Origin: Trametes villosa
Lineage: Eukaryota; Basidiomycota; Agaricomycetes; Polyporales; Polyporaceae
DNA: 64,000 nt
Assembly: GCA_002964805.2 (NCBI GenBank)
Contig: PUDQ02000016.1
Span: 1 to 64,000 of the forward strand
Direction of reading: 5' to 3'
The notes beneath the pieces were generated by a model. That model saw nothing but the letters and a program-made list of their open reading frames with translations, ran no database searches and was not told the origin of the DNA. Positions 44,570 to 54,470 of the stretch are shown here, one piece after another (the stretch's first letter is position 1; each line of letters opens with the position of its first letter). Made by a program: the position numbers and the translations under genes.

Positions 44570-44822
44570 GTCTAAATGAGTGGTTTCTGAGCAGCAGCGA
44601 GAGAATACGAGGTTAGACGAGAGGCAAGTAGAGTCCTGAGATGTGGTTCTGGAGAGAGCTGAGCACACCCGGCGTCGTGACTGAAGCGGCCAAACAGGCG
44701 CCCACGGTCGCGTGGCCGAGCATGATCACACCGGCGTCTAATGGCCTGGCGCGTATAAATTTCGTGCGTCGTCGCGTCCCCCTCCTTGTGCTCTCTCACC
44801 TCGACGACCTCCATCAGCTCCG
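44570..44822. promoter_or_regulatory. promoter region upstream of TAF10 and of a small spliced ORF
   Basis: A clear TATA box, TATAAAT, lies at 44754-44760 on the plus strand, 63 bases before the ATG at 44823. A C/T-rich leader follows. This argues for a plus-strand transcript here. Confidence 0.55.
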
Positions 44823-45215
44823 ATGTCCCCCAAATTGTGAGTACTCGTCTCCATCCTTTGTGTAGAGCTTTGTACTCTTCCGCGTTATGATGTTTGAGGC
44901 ATTTGGCTTTAGTGGGGTCTCCCTGCGTTGCAGAAACTTATCTCAGCTACCTTCGGGCGTTCGCTTTGGCGAATAGTCCGCTTTTTCTGAACTTCGTTGC
45001 CTGTGTTCGTGATTGTGGCTGCATGCTAACAATTTTTTCGTAGATCCTGTAGGCCATTGCCTCGTATTGTTGTTGATTTGTTGCCTGTGCGTCGAGGATA
45101 CAAGACACGTGTGTCCGTCGAATTTGTACCACAATGTACTGCTGGCGATTTCCAATACAATGGATACCCTGTCTTCGCACATCCTACAACTTGCTACAAG
45201 TTCGTGCAATACTGA
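44823..45215 (+). CDS. possible small two-exon gene, 61 aa, unknown
   Basis: The ATG at 44823 lies 63 bases after a TATA box. The first exon is 14 nt (44823-44836) with a GTGAGT donor. The acceptor at 45041-45043 (TTTTTTCGTAG) opens a frame that runs in phase to TGA at 45213-45215, only 5 bases short of the stop of the convergent oxidoreductase. The product has RRGYKTRVSVEF and ends CYKFVQY. I recognise no family. The intron would be 207 nt, long for this window. It could equally be a non-coding spliced transcript. Confidence 0.35.
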
Positions 45216-45220
45216 ATTTC

Positions 45221-46806
45221 TTACTGCACTCTGTCGACCTTCTCAACGCCCTCCGGTAGCACATACTTCCCTTGCCGGCGCACCTGGAGGATCCGAATTA
45301 GAAACTGGCGAAGCGCGAAAAGACAGCAAGCACTGACCTCGTCGAAGATTTCCATGACGATGATGCTCTTCTCATGTCCCCAGGAGTCGCTCTCGAGCTT
45401 GCCGTCACGGAGGTTCCTCGCGACCTCGTCCGCCTCGAAGTGCCAGCCGCCGCCGACGTACTTGAACGTCTTCGTCTCCTCCCGCACAACCTCCCCGCCG
45501 GGCTTGTCGAAGTACTGCACCGTGAACGACGGGGAGCGGAAGATCGGCGGCTTCACGATGATGTTCCCGTTCTTGTAGCGGATCGTCGCGCCGAAGTGCG
45601 CGGCGGGCACGGTCATGCTGCAGCTCAGGACCGCCTGCGCGCGCAGGTGCTCCGTGAAGTTGACGGTGAAACTCGTGCTGGCGTCGACGCCGGTGATGGG
45701 TGTCTTGACGATGGACCCGGTTACGCTCGTCGGCCGGGCGTTCTTGTTGGAAGGGTGCTCGTACAAGGCGAGCATGGCCTGCGACGCACTGTGAGCCTGT
45801 ATTGCGGATAGCAGCCTGATCGGTCAACTCACCCAAAACAGGGGGTATGGGCCACTGGATACGCGGGTGAGTAGGGATCGCACATGCATACATGCGAGTA
45901 CTTACAGATCCAACAGCGCGCCTCCTCCGAGCTTCGGGTCCAGCATCCGGTGAGTGAGTGGCAAGTCTGCGTCATCCAAATCCCCTAGTCAATAACTCCT
46001 CTAACGAAACTTCGCAGAAAGCACCCACCCTCGATGTGGAAGTCCGCCGACAAGTCCGCGTGCAGGACGACGGGGTCCCCGAGGGTGCCCTCCTCCGCGA
46101 TGCGCTTCAGCTCGAGCGTGAGCGGGTGGAAGCGCGTCCAGAGCGCCTCCATGAAGAAGAGCTTTTTCTCCTTGGCGAGCTTGAGTAGCGCCTTGAGCTC
46201 CGCCGCGTTCGACGTCGTCGCCTTCTCGCACAGGACGTGCTTGCCCGCGTTCAGCGCGTCGAGCGCGTTCTCGTAGTGCAGCGTGTGCGGGGTGCCTGCG
46301 ATGCGAAGAGCGAGAAGCGGGTGGTCAGGCATCCGGGTCTCCGTCGTAGAGATAAAGCACGATAAAGCGTACCGATGTACACGGCGGTGACATCCTAAAC
46401 ATGGGTTAGCTGGGGTGTTATTGACAGAAGTCTCTGGAACTCACGGGGTCGGCGTACACCTCGGCATAGGAAGCATACGTCTTGACATCCTTCTCCTTGG
46501 GGGCGTATGTCGACACGAACTTCTGTGCGCTCTCGACGGTGCGCGAGCTCACCGCGACGACCTTGTGGGCAACGTCCGCGACGTTACGTCTACGCAGCAT
46601 ACAGTTAGCACAACAGCATAGACCCGAAGATCTGCTATACGAACGTCTTAGGGTCCTCCAGGAGGTCCTGCAATTGGCCAGGCCGCGCACAGTGAGCACG
46701 CGACCCATGTATTGTATGCAAACTGATAGCCCACCTTCACGAATTGCTGGGCAATCCAGCCAGTGGAAACGATCCCCCACTTGAGAACGTACGGTTGGTT
46801 AGACAT
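45221..46806 (-). CDS. Gfo/Idh/MocA oxidoreductase, dihydrodiol/xylose dehydrogenase-like
   Basis: Nine exons (46806-46735, 46667-46645, 46589-46445, 46394-46373, 46295-46029, 45966-45906, 45854-45833, 45778-45338, 45283-45221) close to 371 aa. The Rossmann start is KWGIVSTGWIAQQF, then VVAVSSRTVESAQKF, VTAVYIGTPHTLHYENALDA, and the diagnostic GKHVLCEKATT with the active-site Lys near 125. The C-terminal sheet domain follows (FMEALWTRFHP, GGGALLDLGPYPLFW). The closest described group is dimeric dihydrodiol dehydrogenase / NADP-dependent D-xylose 1-dehydrogenase. Four exons are under 25 nt or near it (23, 22, 22 nt), yet the joined protein is fully collinear with the family. Confidence 0.9.
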
Positions 46807-47155
46807 CCTGTATCAGCTTCTCTGTCTGGCACGGTGAGAGCGCGGGAGAGAAATGCGACCATCGTGAGCGCGCCCCGGCCGGTTTATATATCGCGGCGAG
46901 AGCTGGATGAGTGATCATGGACGTCAGGAGTGCCGTCGGAGGGGGCCCAAAGCTATCGATGACGATGGACGGGCCGGGTGCGCCGTAGTCTCCAGGAGAG
47001 CGGTAGGTTCGGCGACCGCAGAGGTCGCGAGTGGACCGCGGTACTCGAGTCTCGAGACTGCTCTATAAATATGTACAGCGTGTGCGGCGAGAACGTGGGT
47101 ATGCAAGACAGCATGGCGACGACGATGGAGAGAATATGGGAGGCCTCAGGATACA
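46807..47155. other. intergenic, oxidoreductase promoter and HFI1 3' end
   Basis: A TATA-like TTTATATATC lies near 46881-46890, about 75-80 bases upstream of the minus-strand ATG. No other feature is seen. Confidence 0.45.
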
Positions 47156-48268
47156 CTAGTGCAATGTCCGCAGAGCCTCCTTCACTGTGCTCCTTTCCCC
47201 GAGCAAAGCGAACAGCTGCCACCGCTTATCCTTCATGTCTTTGTTCTTCAGGATGGCGTCGTCGTCGGCGCCGTCGTTGTCGCCGAGAGCCAGACGCATC
47301 GCCGCTGCGGACTTATTTGGCAGCACGGCTGGGGACACGGTGAAGAGACTGTCGAATGACGACGCGGGCAGCACGTAGCTATGCGAGTTGGGTTCGGCGG
47401 TGCGGATGGATGTGATGGCGTGAGAGGTGGAGGTGAGCGAGAGGGCTTGTGTGATGAGTTGTTTCAACTTGGCCTAGGGGACATGAGTGGAAGTCGACAA
47501 CAATGGGGACACTGGGCGCACCTCAAACGCGAGCATCATGAGCGATGCGACATCTCGCGAAGGAGCACCTAGGTTGTGTTGTGCGGATATGAGGTTGAGG
47601 CGGTCCGAGATATGTGGCAAAGTCGGGGCGCGAGTCATAGAAGCCAGATGCAGCGGTAGCCTGCTCCCAGGAGACTCTGCGCACGTATATCAGCCTCTAA
47701 CCAAGCCAGCACGCGCGGGACACACACCTCCACGTTCCTGCAAGAGGACCACGCCCCGGTCTGCCGCTATCTCATCTGTATAGTCCCTCGCAACAATGGG
47801 CTCGTTCAGAGCCACGGTCTCGAGCGCGCGTATGCGGTCCCTTTCGCGCCTTCCGAGCCCAACGGTCCACTTCTTCAGCCGCGCGGATCTGAGAGTGCCT
47901 TCGTCCGACGCGTCCGTGCCCTGGTACGGGAGCGTGCGGCGCCGCTTGCGGGGAGGCGGCTTGGGTACATCTGGAGGCGGGGTCGGTGGCGCAAGGTGGG
48001 CAGAGGTATCGAACAGTGAGACTATGAGGGTATTGTGTAGTTGTACTGCGGCAGTAGGTAAGCTATAGCAGCGAGGTAGTCTAGTAAAGTGGACGCGTCT
48101 CTTACCTAGATGTGTATTGTCCAGATATGTCTTGACTTGGTCGTCGTATTCGGTCCGCGAGATATGGCCGGAGAGGTACTCCTTGAGGACGCTGAAGTAT
48201 GGGGGCGCCTTCGGACCCAGCGCGGTGTTCAGCTGATCCTTGATAGCGGTCGTAGACGACAGCGACAT
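47156..48268 (-). CDS. HFI1: SAGA complex core subunit Hfi1/Ada1
   Basis: Four exons (48268-48106, 48045-47728, 47676-47522, 47473-47156) give 317 aa. The N-terminus matches the SAGA-Tad1 domain: IKDQLNTALGPKAPPYFSVL, then KEYLSGHISRTEYDDQVKTY and VQLHNTLIVSLFDTSAH. After a Pro-rich linker with KRRR comes a histone-fold-like part (LNLISAQHNLGAPSRDVASL, LKQLITQALSLTS), ending in a Leu/Lys-rich helix. Hfi1 partners TAF12 in SAGA. It is divergent with the makorin gene, 325 bp apart. Confidence 0.87.
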
Positions 48269-48593
48269 GGCTCGCGAGTCGCTGTACGGGTGCTGGTGGA
48301 CGCCGAGGTCGTGGACGGAGTGAACGTTGCGCTGCAATACCGCCGGGCCGGATCAGGACAGCGGGGGTGGTTACGTAATGTGGCACAATGTAGAGCGAGA
48401 TATGGGCGCCTACGCGTGCTTGACATTGTCCACTGCTGACTTGCCGTGGTGGCTGCAGCTCCTACCGCAGGCCAGAAGCCCTCCCTCTCGACCTTCTCGC
48501 TCGATTGCGTTATATAACCTATCGATAACTCTCTGGCCGCCTGCGGATCGCCCGCCACGCCCCTTTGCTGCCCTTCGGATCGCCCCTGCTCGC
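48269..48593. promoter_or_regulatory. bidirectional promoter of HFI1 and makorin
   Basis: 325 bp lie between outward-facing starts. A TATA-like GTTATATAACC palindrome lies near 48509-48519, about 80 bases before the makorin ATG. Confidence 0.5.
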
Positions 48594-50979
48594 ATGGAGT
48601 CCGGATGCACCACCATTCCCGAGGGGACGCCGACTGACAATGCCGCTTGTCGACCTGCTACGTCCAAACCACGCGGGATCTGCAAATACTAGTGAGTTTT
48701 GACCGTCATGACACCGCCACGTGTGTGCGGTACTAACTGATTCCTGTGAAGTAACACCGACCGCGGCTGCTACGCCGGGGATCGTTGCAAGTTCCTGCAT
48801 GGAGAAACGGAGCGCTTGACCCCGTACGACAAGCACAAGGTCTGCAGATTCTTTGCCGCAGGATACTGCAAGCATGGCGAGAAGTGCTGGTTCTTGCACG
48901 TGGAACCGATTCAGGCCAGCTCGACTACCCAGGCCGCGGAGGAGGACGAGCACCTATGCTCCATTTGCTACGACAAGCCGTCGACGTTCGGACTGCTGGG
49001 TGAGTGCCGCCGTTTAATTCCTCCCTCCGTGTATGCTGCGTATGCCGCAGGAGTGGTGAGATGGATTACGGGGGCGATGTCCCCTGTCTATCCGCCTCGC
49101 CTTCTACCTCTTCGCCCCATCTTCGTTAAGATGCTTGCGCCGCAATGAAGGCATGAAGCGAGTTCGCATATTGACTCGCAGCCACGAGTGACCGGGTACT
49201 GACGACTCTCACGTTCCAGCGGGCTGTAGTCATGTCTTCTGCATCTCAGTACGTACAACTGCCCCTCTCAATCTCACTCATGAAACTGATCCGGCTACTA
49301 CTAGTGCATCAAGAACTGGCGCGAGTCGCAGGGAAAGTCAGAAGATATCGTCCAAGCGGGGACGACGAAGACGTGCCCCATGTGCCGTGCCGTCTCGCGC
49401 TTCGTCACGCCGTCTGCCTTCTTCTATGCTGAAGGGGACTCGAGGAAGGCTGAAATGATCGAGAAGTACAAGGCCAGCATGTCCCGCGTGAAGTGCAGGT
49501 CAGTCGTGCAATCGATTAAACAGCTTCTGTACCTAACCGCTCCATATCCGGTTCCAACAGGAACTTCGAACGATCTAAGCCGCACGCGAGGTTCTGCCCA
49601 TTCGGCAACGAGTGCTTCTACAAGCACGAGAACGCAGATGGTACGCCGTACGTGTTCGAGCATGGTGCAGCTTACTATATGGAGGTGAGCCGCTCACAGA
49701 TTCCCGCGCCTCGAGTTCCGCCTCAAGTCATAACTTACGCTCGTTGCTATAGCACGGCCGTCCCCGACGGTTCCGAGGCCTTGACAACGATACGTGGAGC
49801 ATCGACGTCGAGGAACATGTCGAGTTCATGCTGAATACCATATCACAAGTCTTCGGCACTTCGAGGGAGATGGTAACTGCTGTTCTCTCTGTCTGCAAGT
49901 TGTGATTCTAAACTGACGGTCCTTTGTAGCAGAGAGCCATTCTGGAGAGTGTGGCTGCCGAGTTTGGTGACGAGTCGTTACCATCAATGTATCGGCTTGA
50001 TGAACAGGATGAAGATGACGACCTCACGGTGCCTCCTGTGCCCCCAACGGAATCTGTAGATGGCGGCGAACGAACCGGGGACGAATCCTCCCTTCCCTCC
50101 GCCCCGGAAGCAAGCCCCTCGGCTCACGGCGAACTAACCTCCGATGTCTCTGCGGAGGAAGATGGGTCTATAGCGTCTGCTTCTGGTCACAGCGGCGTAG
50201 CATCCGCAGGTCCTTCTACGCCCACCACGCACCTCGACCCTACCACCCCAGCGTTTGTGCCGTCATTCCAACGGAGCAGCGCACAGCAGGATGCTGGCTC
50301 CTCGCAGGAACTTGACTGGTTGCGCCCTCTACCCCCGGGCCCGGCTGTGGTTGGCGGGACGCGAGAGGATGGCGACCTTGGAAGCAGCGAAGTGGCGTCG
50401 GAATCCAGGCGGTCGAGCCCCTCGATGTCCATTGATGAGCTGTTGCGTCAAATCGACGGCATTACCGCCCGCAGGCTCGAAGAACCGTCCTCGCCGCCAG
50501 TCGCCTCGTTCGACGTATCAACCTTGCTGCTCAATCCCGCATCAGATCCGGCGACCCAACCTGCCTCCCCCTCCATCCACGCCGCATCATCTACCGACGC
50601 TCAGTCCTCCGTACCTGAACCCGCACTCGTGCAAGACGCCGACCCCCCATTCATGACGGACGGCCGCGGACGAGTTGTCTGGAGCAGTACAACGTCCTCA
50701 CGAGGACGCGAGGGCCGTCGCGGTCGCGCGGCGTCGTCCTCAGCTACGGTCCTCCCGCATTCCAAGCCCACCCCGGACGCGCCCGTACCCGAGGAGAGTT
50801 GCACCAGCGTTTCGCGCCACGACTCTCCCGCTCAGAGGACCTTCAGCCTAACTCGGCGGCTGTCCCTCCCGTCGGTCGGCCCGAGCAGCGACGTCGAGGA
50901 GCCCGAGGCGCCCCCTGCCGAGTTCGTCACGGACGGCCGCGGGCGCGTCGTGTTCGCGGCGAACAACCACGACCACTAA
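48594..50979 (+). CDS. makorin-type CCCH/RING E3 ubiquitin ligase
   Basis: Seven exons (48594-48691, 48752-48999, 49220-49248, 49305-49498, 49561-49684, 49753-49872, 49930-50979) close to 620 aa. Order: two N-terminal CCCH zinc fingers (GICKYY...CKFLHG and KVCRFFAAGYCKHGEKCWF), a RING (CSICYDKP...AGCSHVFCISC...CPMCR) over about residues 101-160, a third CCCH (RFCPFGNECFYKH), then a long acidic, Ser/Pro-rich tail. The makorin order CCCH-CCCH-RING-CCCH is clear, though the makorin Cys/His linker motif before the RING is not obvious. The tail carries two copies of TDGRGRVV (about 50654-50679 and 50926-50950), the second near the C-terminus. Likely RNA-associated ubiquitination. Confidence 0.9.
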
Positions 50980-51890
50980 CGATCGACACTCGACACTCTG
51001 CACACGCTATCCCTTCGCATTCACCCTCTGTATACTTACTTGGACGTTCTGGCTTCGTCTCACCTCATTTCGCTGTCGCAAACCCCAAAGACTCCCGGAT
51101 ATGTACTACCCAGTTCAGGTATCCCATGAATGTATGTATCAGTAGCTCTCGCAGCTTCGTTGGCCGCTTTGCCGTCCGTATGGCCCAACACCCGAAGTCT
51201 ACGCGCATCGGATACACGCGCATCGGATACCAGCGTGTCACTGACGGCATCGTTCGAACCCACGTATGGCAGACAGCCTGACGTAGCGCTCTCGATAATG
51301 GGAGACCTACCTGTAGCCGGCTTATCGCGAACTTGACAGCGGTTGTGAAACGTAAACGCGTAAACGTTTAAACCCTCGTGCATGCCTTATGATCCAATTG
51401 TGCGACTATGTACATCGGTCATTTCGGTCACAAACATGGGCTCAGACTAAGAAATGGTGTCGCCTCACGGATAAAGAGGAAATATTAGCAGAATGTACGA
51501 AAATGAGACCTATTTGCAACCTGCTTGCTCAGGTTTGCAGCGAGGGAGGGTTACGACGAGCTGAAGCGTGGGTGCGTCCTCGCTGATGGGACACTGCCAT
51601 GAAGCACTGGTACTGGCGCGCGGCGTATGTATTCATATGTGGCTACATTCGGATTGACGAAGGGCCCGGAATACACTTGGGACGCACGTAAGCGATGAGA
51701 ATGCGCAACGGTGCGGAGGCGGCAAGGTTAAAGAAAGCGAGTCGGGGCAAGAGGGTGGAAGAAAAGGAGCAGCAAGGGGTAGCTGCGTATGAAACAGAGT
51801 GAGCAGGATAGCGGCATACTAATTCATAGAAGTTCATTTACCTGAGCGACCGTCGCGAGATGGAACTGCGGTATCGCGTCGCGGAGGACC
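50980..51890. other. intergenic, about 0.9 kb
   Basis: A 15-base unit (ACGCGCATCGGATAC) is repeated head to tail at about 51201-51230. An AT-rich palindromic cluster of AAACG/CGTTT words lies at 51347-51372. No gene is supported. Makorin and the minus-strand Zn2Cys6 gene converge here. Confidence 0.45.
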
Positions 51891-53079
51891 CTAGTTGTTG
51901 TATGAGTAACCATGGGTGAACGGTGCGAAGGCGGCGCCGTGGGATGGAAGGGCGGCACTGGTGATTACGGCGTCTGCACTGGTAGTGGCGACATCCGGGT
52001 ACGCGCCCACGCCCATCCTGGTGTAGCTCCTGTCAAGCGCATATGTGTCGTATGGTTGCGCCAGCGAGTAGGGCTCCCGGTCCAGCTGCTCGCTTCCCAT
52101 AGTGGTGTGGTTCCCACCGGGTATGAACTGGGCATTGGCCCAAAGTCCCGTCGGGTGCGGCTCAGGGTGCCTATTCCACACCGCGTGTTGGCCACCAGAA
52201 GCGCTGGGCAGAGGCTCGCCCCACCCGGAGGAGTATTGCTCCATGGCGTAGCTGCCTGGCGCCGGCAAGAGCTGGCCTGACCCGCCACCGTACTCGAACT
52301 CGCCGATGGGCCGGAGGGGAATTTCTGGCACCATCCTCACAGGAAGAGGCTCCTGCTGGACAGAAGCAACGTGATCCCCTGCTGTTGAGTATTACATGTC
52401 AGGGGCGGGTGACGCATGATGCCTGTAGCCTCGTGGGACGAACGTAGCTCAAGCTCAGAAGGAGCAAAGACAGCGGCGGTTGCTGGTAGCGGCTCTAGAA
52501 GTCGAGCGCCCCGCTGCTTCCGGGGCGGTATGATGCAGCTGCCCGCTTTGCCTTTTTGACGGCATGGTTCGCAGGGTTCGCCGCCGCCGCACTTCTTCTT
52601 GATTTCACGGCAGTTGGTACACTAAGGTAAGATCAGCTGGGTCAGTCACACATTTGGGGAGGGAGACACTCACAGCCAGAGGGCAAGTACGATGGTTGTA
52701 GCGTCTTTCACCCAGCTCGAGATGGCCTGGGATAACACCGTGTTGAGTGGCGTTTTCAAGCAATTTAAATGCATCATGTTTTACCGTTAGAAATTGAGTG
52801 GAGTTCAACGCCGTTGGTGGGTGCATGGGTGGCATCATCCACATGAGAGCCTATGTCGCAAGTGTATGACCAATGATCAGCAGGTTGAATGTCATTGGCC
52901 GGGGGACAGGGTGAATCGGGCCAGGGAAATGATGCATATTGCCTACCCTCGGCGTGAAGTTGCCCGGAAGCAAAGTTTGTGCGTTCAGACGCGGGGGAGC
53001 GGCTCGGGAACATCACCAGCTCCGTGGCGTCTTGGCTCGACGCATTGAGCAGCGCGCTCGCGAGCGTAGAGTCATTCAT
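51891..53079 (-). CDS. Zn2Cys6 protein with an internal zinc cluster
   Basis: Exons 53079-52785, 52726-52674 and 52621 downward join in phase. A C6 cluster starts at residue 117 with CTNCREIKKKCGGGEPCEPC and a last Cys at about 145: spacing 2-6-5-2-8, the final gap longer than the usual 6-7. A basic PPRKQRG follows. The last exon (about 52340-51891) encodes a Tyr/Gly/Ser-rich tail ending GYSYNN. The intron before it (donor near 52398, acceptor 52344-52352) does not close in phase in my reading, so a small exon or frameshift may be missed there. The N-terminal 116 residues are Ser/Ala/Pro-rich with no domain. Such short Zn2Cys6 proteins without a fungal_trans domain are common in Agaricomycetes. 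A nuclear regulator is inferred. Confidence 0.65.
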
Positions 53080-54059
53080 ATCCAGGGGAACGGCAGGAGA
53101 TGGAAAGTTGGCAGGTGGACAGATTTGGAGCCCGAGGAGGGAGCTGCGTTATGCTGATACAGCCGCGCCTTGTCGACCTTATATGCATGCACCCTCATGC
53201 TGGACTCGGAGAGAACGTAGTGCTAGTAGCAGTAAGCAGCGCTAGTAGTGGAGCGGGAAAGAAGCGGCGCGCAGGCGCCCACCTTGTGGGAGGCAGCGCC
53301 TAAGTGCAAGAATTGGCGCGCAGGACCCTTACCGTCAGCAAAAGGGGGAATCGCTAGACTCGCCAGCCAGTCCGGCGCTAAGCTCCACGCGCCTTCCAGA
53401 AAGGGGGAGAGAGGAGGGTTTCGGTGCCCTCAACGCCGTCGTTGACGCCCGAAACGGATGGGGACGAGCCTAGGGAATCGCAGCTAGCGCGCTACAGCGC
53501 GATATGAAGAAGACAGCGCGATACAGACGCTCATCGTCTGCGGCGGATGGACCGAAGGCTGCTACAGTGCTTTGTAGTCTTAAGTCGCATACCACGTAGC
53601 CTGCAGGCGTTAATCTTGCGATACCCTGACTCTTTAGATTGTTGTAATGCCCAAACCGCACACGACGTTTGGATAGCACAGGCTACTAGTACAAGACGCC
53701 ACATTAGACACCCGGGTGAAAGTTTACCGTGGAGTCCCTGCGGGCCACTTAAACGTTGTGCAAACCCTCCTGAAGCAGCCGCGCCGGCAAACATTTGGGA
53801 ATGCGAAAATATGCGCCCCACGGTCATTTGACTGGTCAATGTGAGAGTGCGTATGACATACGAGACCCCGGAGGCTGCGTGAAGAGGGACGGCGCCCTTT
53901 ACTTGACGGTGGCAGAGGATCGGAGGACAAAGCACCTATGATGACGTATGACGTCACCCCGCCATCCCTCACTCGACCGTGACTGCATATAGCCGCTTCA
54001 CTCGAGAACGACTCTGTTAGACTCTACGCTTCCCAGCTCTCGCTGCTAAACAACTTCCC
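53080..54059. other. non-coding region left of a TATA-driven transcript
   Basis: Frames are short and unspliced on both strands. Words of the type GCGCTACAGCGCGATA recur near 53488-53525 (a palindrome-rich patch). No gene is supported. Confidence 0.4.
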
Positions 54060-54470
54060 TATAAATACCCTCCGCCCTGCTGGTTAAGAGGCATACCCTC
54101 CTTCCCTCTTCCCACCACCATCTCTTCCGCGATACAGCCTCCTCAATGCTCTACCTCTACATGGCCCCGAGACTGCTGCTTGACCTCTCGGCTTCTCGTG
54201 TTCTAGTACTGGTCCTCTCTGAATCAAGCACGCTCGGAACCGCGTGTTGCAAGCATCGATGGATGCTCATAAGGAGGAGGGCCGGGACTCGTCAGCCGGT
54301 GAGTTGTGTATGAATATATGCGCATATACTCTCATCATTAGTCCAAGATCCGACAAACTCGCCAACAAAACATCCTTGTGAGTACTAGTTGCCCTTTTCC
54401 AAGGCGCTCACCGCCTGCAGGGGTTCTTTCTTGGCACGCTATGATTGCAACGCTCAAACGCCGCCGGGCA
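54060..54470 (+). ncRNA. possible short spliced transcript, coding potential doubtful
   Basis: TATAAATA at 54060-54067 is followed 78 bases later by an ATG (54146) after a C/T-rich leader. The frame of 51 codons ends in a GTGAGT donor at 54299. A good acceptor (CATCATTAG, 54342) leads to a 36-nt exon with another GTGAGT donor near 54379 and an acceptor CTGCAG near 54420. The predicted peptide (leucine-rich start) is unlike known families. Core promoter and splice signals suggest a transcript; whether it encodes protein is open. Confidence 0.3.

Noticed and set aside
45374..45893. Arg/Ala-rich ORFs on both strands over the oxidoreductase
   Set aside because: They are frame shadows of the GC-rich exon 8; the real frame has the family motifs.
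51205..51290. Possible tRNA, from a GTTCGAACCCAC T-arm-like string near 51249
   Set aside because: No matching acceptor stem, D-arm or anticodon arm could be built around it.
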